Program-made: the position numbers and the translations under genes
NCBI GenBank assembly: GCA_001464755.1
Contig: LNDR01000394.1
Span: forward strand, 1-36,083
Direction of reading: 5' to 3'
DNA: 36,083 nucleotides
Source of the DNA: Rhizobiales bacterium Ga0077524
GTDB lineage: Bacteria; Pseudomonadota; Alphaproteobacteria; Rhizobiales; Hyphomicrobiaceae
Shown here: positions 34,881 through 36,083 of the stretch, piece after piece
Numbering within the stretch: position 1 is the first letter of the stretch
How the letters are laid out: each line of letters starts with the position of its first letter
The notes under the pieces: generated by a model
Databases searched by the model: none
What the model saw: only the letters and a program-made list of their open reading frames with translations
What the model was told of the DNA's origin: nothing

Positions 34881-36083
34881 GCCACCTTACCGACCGGGCG
34901 CGGCACAAGGCGGACGCTCTTCAGGGCCTCGTTGGCACCGGAAGCGCCAGCCTCGTGGTACTCTGCGTCCTCGTTGACGTTCCAGATGTCGAACTGATCC
35001 TTGCCGGCCATGATGTTCTTGACCGTCAGCATGGCGGTCATCATGGCGTGATCCTGGTTGTTGTACTTATGCATGCCGTTGCGGCCGACCAGATGCAGGC
35101 GCGGGTAGTTGGCGGTGATGTCCTCGCGGATGGTGTCGACGTTGAAACGATAGGAGTCGTCGTAGACCGGGTAGGCCTTCTTCTGGCGCACGACGCAGCC
35201 ATCCTTGATGTCGTTCCAGGTGGCGAGGCCGATCTGCTCGAGCTCTTTCTTGGCGAGGCCGATGAGCTCGCCGTCGCTGGCGCCCCACAGGCCGTCACCT
35301 TCGAAGCAGAAATACTCGAGGCCGAGGCAGGCGAGGTTCTCGTCCGGCACCATCTCCGGCGACCAGGAGCGGAAGTTCTGGATGCGCCCCACCTTCACGG
35401 AGGGCTCGTGGATGTAGATCCAGTTGTCGGGGAAGAGGTCGGGCTTGTCGACGATCAGCGCCACGGTGATGAAATCGCGATAGCGCAGCTTGTCGGCGGC
35501 AGGCAAGGAAACCGGCGTCGGAGCGATGGAGTGCATCAACTCGCGGATCGGAGCCGACGAGATGACGTCGCGGGCCGTGAACGTGCGGACAGTGCCGTCT
35601 GTCGTCTCGGCGGTGATGGTCCAGATCCCGGCCTTGGCGTCGTGGACGAGGCTCGTCAGGGTGGTGCCCATATGGATGACGCCACCCTGCGCGCGCGTTT
35701 TGGCGGCGGCGGCGTCCCACATCATACCGGGGCCCTTGCGGGGGTACTGGAAGCTCTCGATAAGGGTCTTGATGACCTCGCCGTCGTGCGCCTTGGTGCC
35801 GTCCTTGAAGCCCTTCGGCGCGATCGAGTTCCTGAGCGCGTTGGCCATGGCGCTCCAAAGGTCGAGACCCTTGATGCGCTGGGCCGCCCAGTCGGCGGAG
35901 ATGTCGTCGCAGCTCATGCCCCACACCTTCTCGGTGTAGGTCTTGAAGAAGATCGAGAACAGGCGTTCGCCGAACTGGTTCGCAACCCACTCGTGGAAGG
36001 TCACCGGCTTCTCGTTCGGGAAGGCCTGCTTGTACATGAAGGAGAGGACGCAGAGGCCCGACTCGACGACGCCGAGGTTGTTC
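34877..36083 (-). CDS. NAD(P)/FAD-dependent oxidoreductase (UDP-galactopyranose mutase/protoporphyrinogen oxidase-like), 5' truncated by window edge
   Basis: FGERLFSIFFKTYTEKVWGMSCDDISADWAAQRIKGL…YPRKGPGMMWDAAAAKTRAQGGVIHMGTTLTSL…LHLVGRNGMHKYNNQDHAMMTAML. The frame stays open to 36083 (…NNLGVVESGLCVLSFMYK). Confidence 0.85.
   Translation of the reverse strand, partial: NNLGVVESGLCVLSFMYKQAFPNEKPVTFHEWVANQFGERLFSIFFKTYTEKVWGMSCDDISADWAAQRIKGLDLWSAMANALRNSIAPKGFKDGTKAHDGEVIKTLIESFQYPRKGPGMMWDAAAAKTRAQGGVIHMGTTLTSLVHDAKAGIWTITAETTDGTVRTFTARDVISSAPIRELMHSIAPTPVSLPAADKLRYRDFITVALIVDKPDLFPDNWIYIHEPSVKVGRIQNFRSWSPEMVPDENLACLGLEYFCFEGDGLWGASDGELIGLAKKELEQIGLATWNDIKDGCVVRQKKAYPVYDDSYRFNVDTIREDITANYPRLHLVGRNGMHKYNNQDHAMMTAMLTVKNIMAGKDQFDIWNVNEDAEYHEAGASGANEALKSVRLVPRPVGKVA

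Overview
High-GC alphaproteobacterial (probably Hyphomicrobiales/Rhizobiales) chromosomal window. All product calls come from reading the translated ORFs and recalling families; no search was run. Left edge: the 3' end of an IS3-family transposase abuts a truncated DCC/DUF393 C-terminus, which the ORF track does not list. Next come a saccharopine-dehydrogenase-like/DUF4166 protein, an LLM oxidoreductase, a TorF-type porin, a FolM-like SDR plus FolB, and two tandem glucosaminidase-like paralogs, the first preceded by an exact CtrA box (TTAA-N7-TTAAC). A DASS transporter follows. At 10.2-11.56 kb there is an A/C-skewed, low-complexity island with no recognisable gene and one exact DnaA-box 9-mer. 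Then comes the dsbB / DedA / smr / mltA / timA / fxsA block, an SPFH protein, a class-IV-like histone deacetylase homologue, a 16-cysteine secreted protein and a DUF992 protein. The most notable region is 19.8-33.6 kb, a catabolic superlocus of three gene runs with no recognisable transporter or DNA-binding regulator: GST, D-tartrate-dehydratase-like enolase-superfamily protein, split UxaA/SuyAB-like lyase, SMP-30 lactonase, RutA-like flavin monooxygenase, two SDRs, 2-keto-4-pentenoate-hydratase-like protein, ICL/PEP-mutase-like protein lacking the catalytic Cys motif, stand-alone PAS protein, Zn-dehydrogenase, CRYL1-like dehydrogenase and BKACE. Right edge: surface-polysaccharide-type genes (TylF-like methyltransferase, GtrA, UGM-like flavoprotein running off the window). 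No tRNA, rRNA, CRISPR array or prophage was seen.
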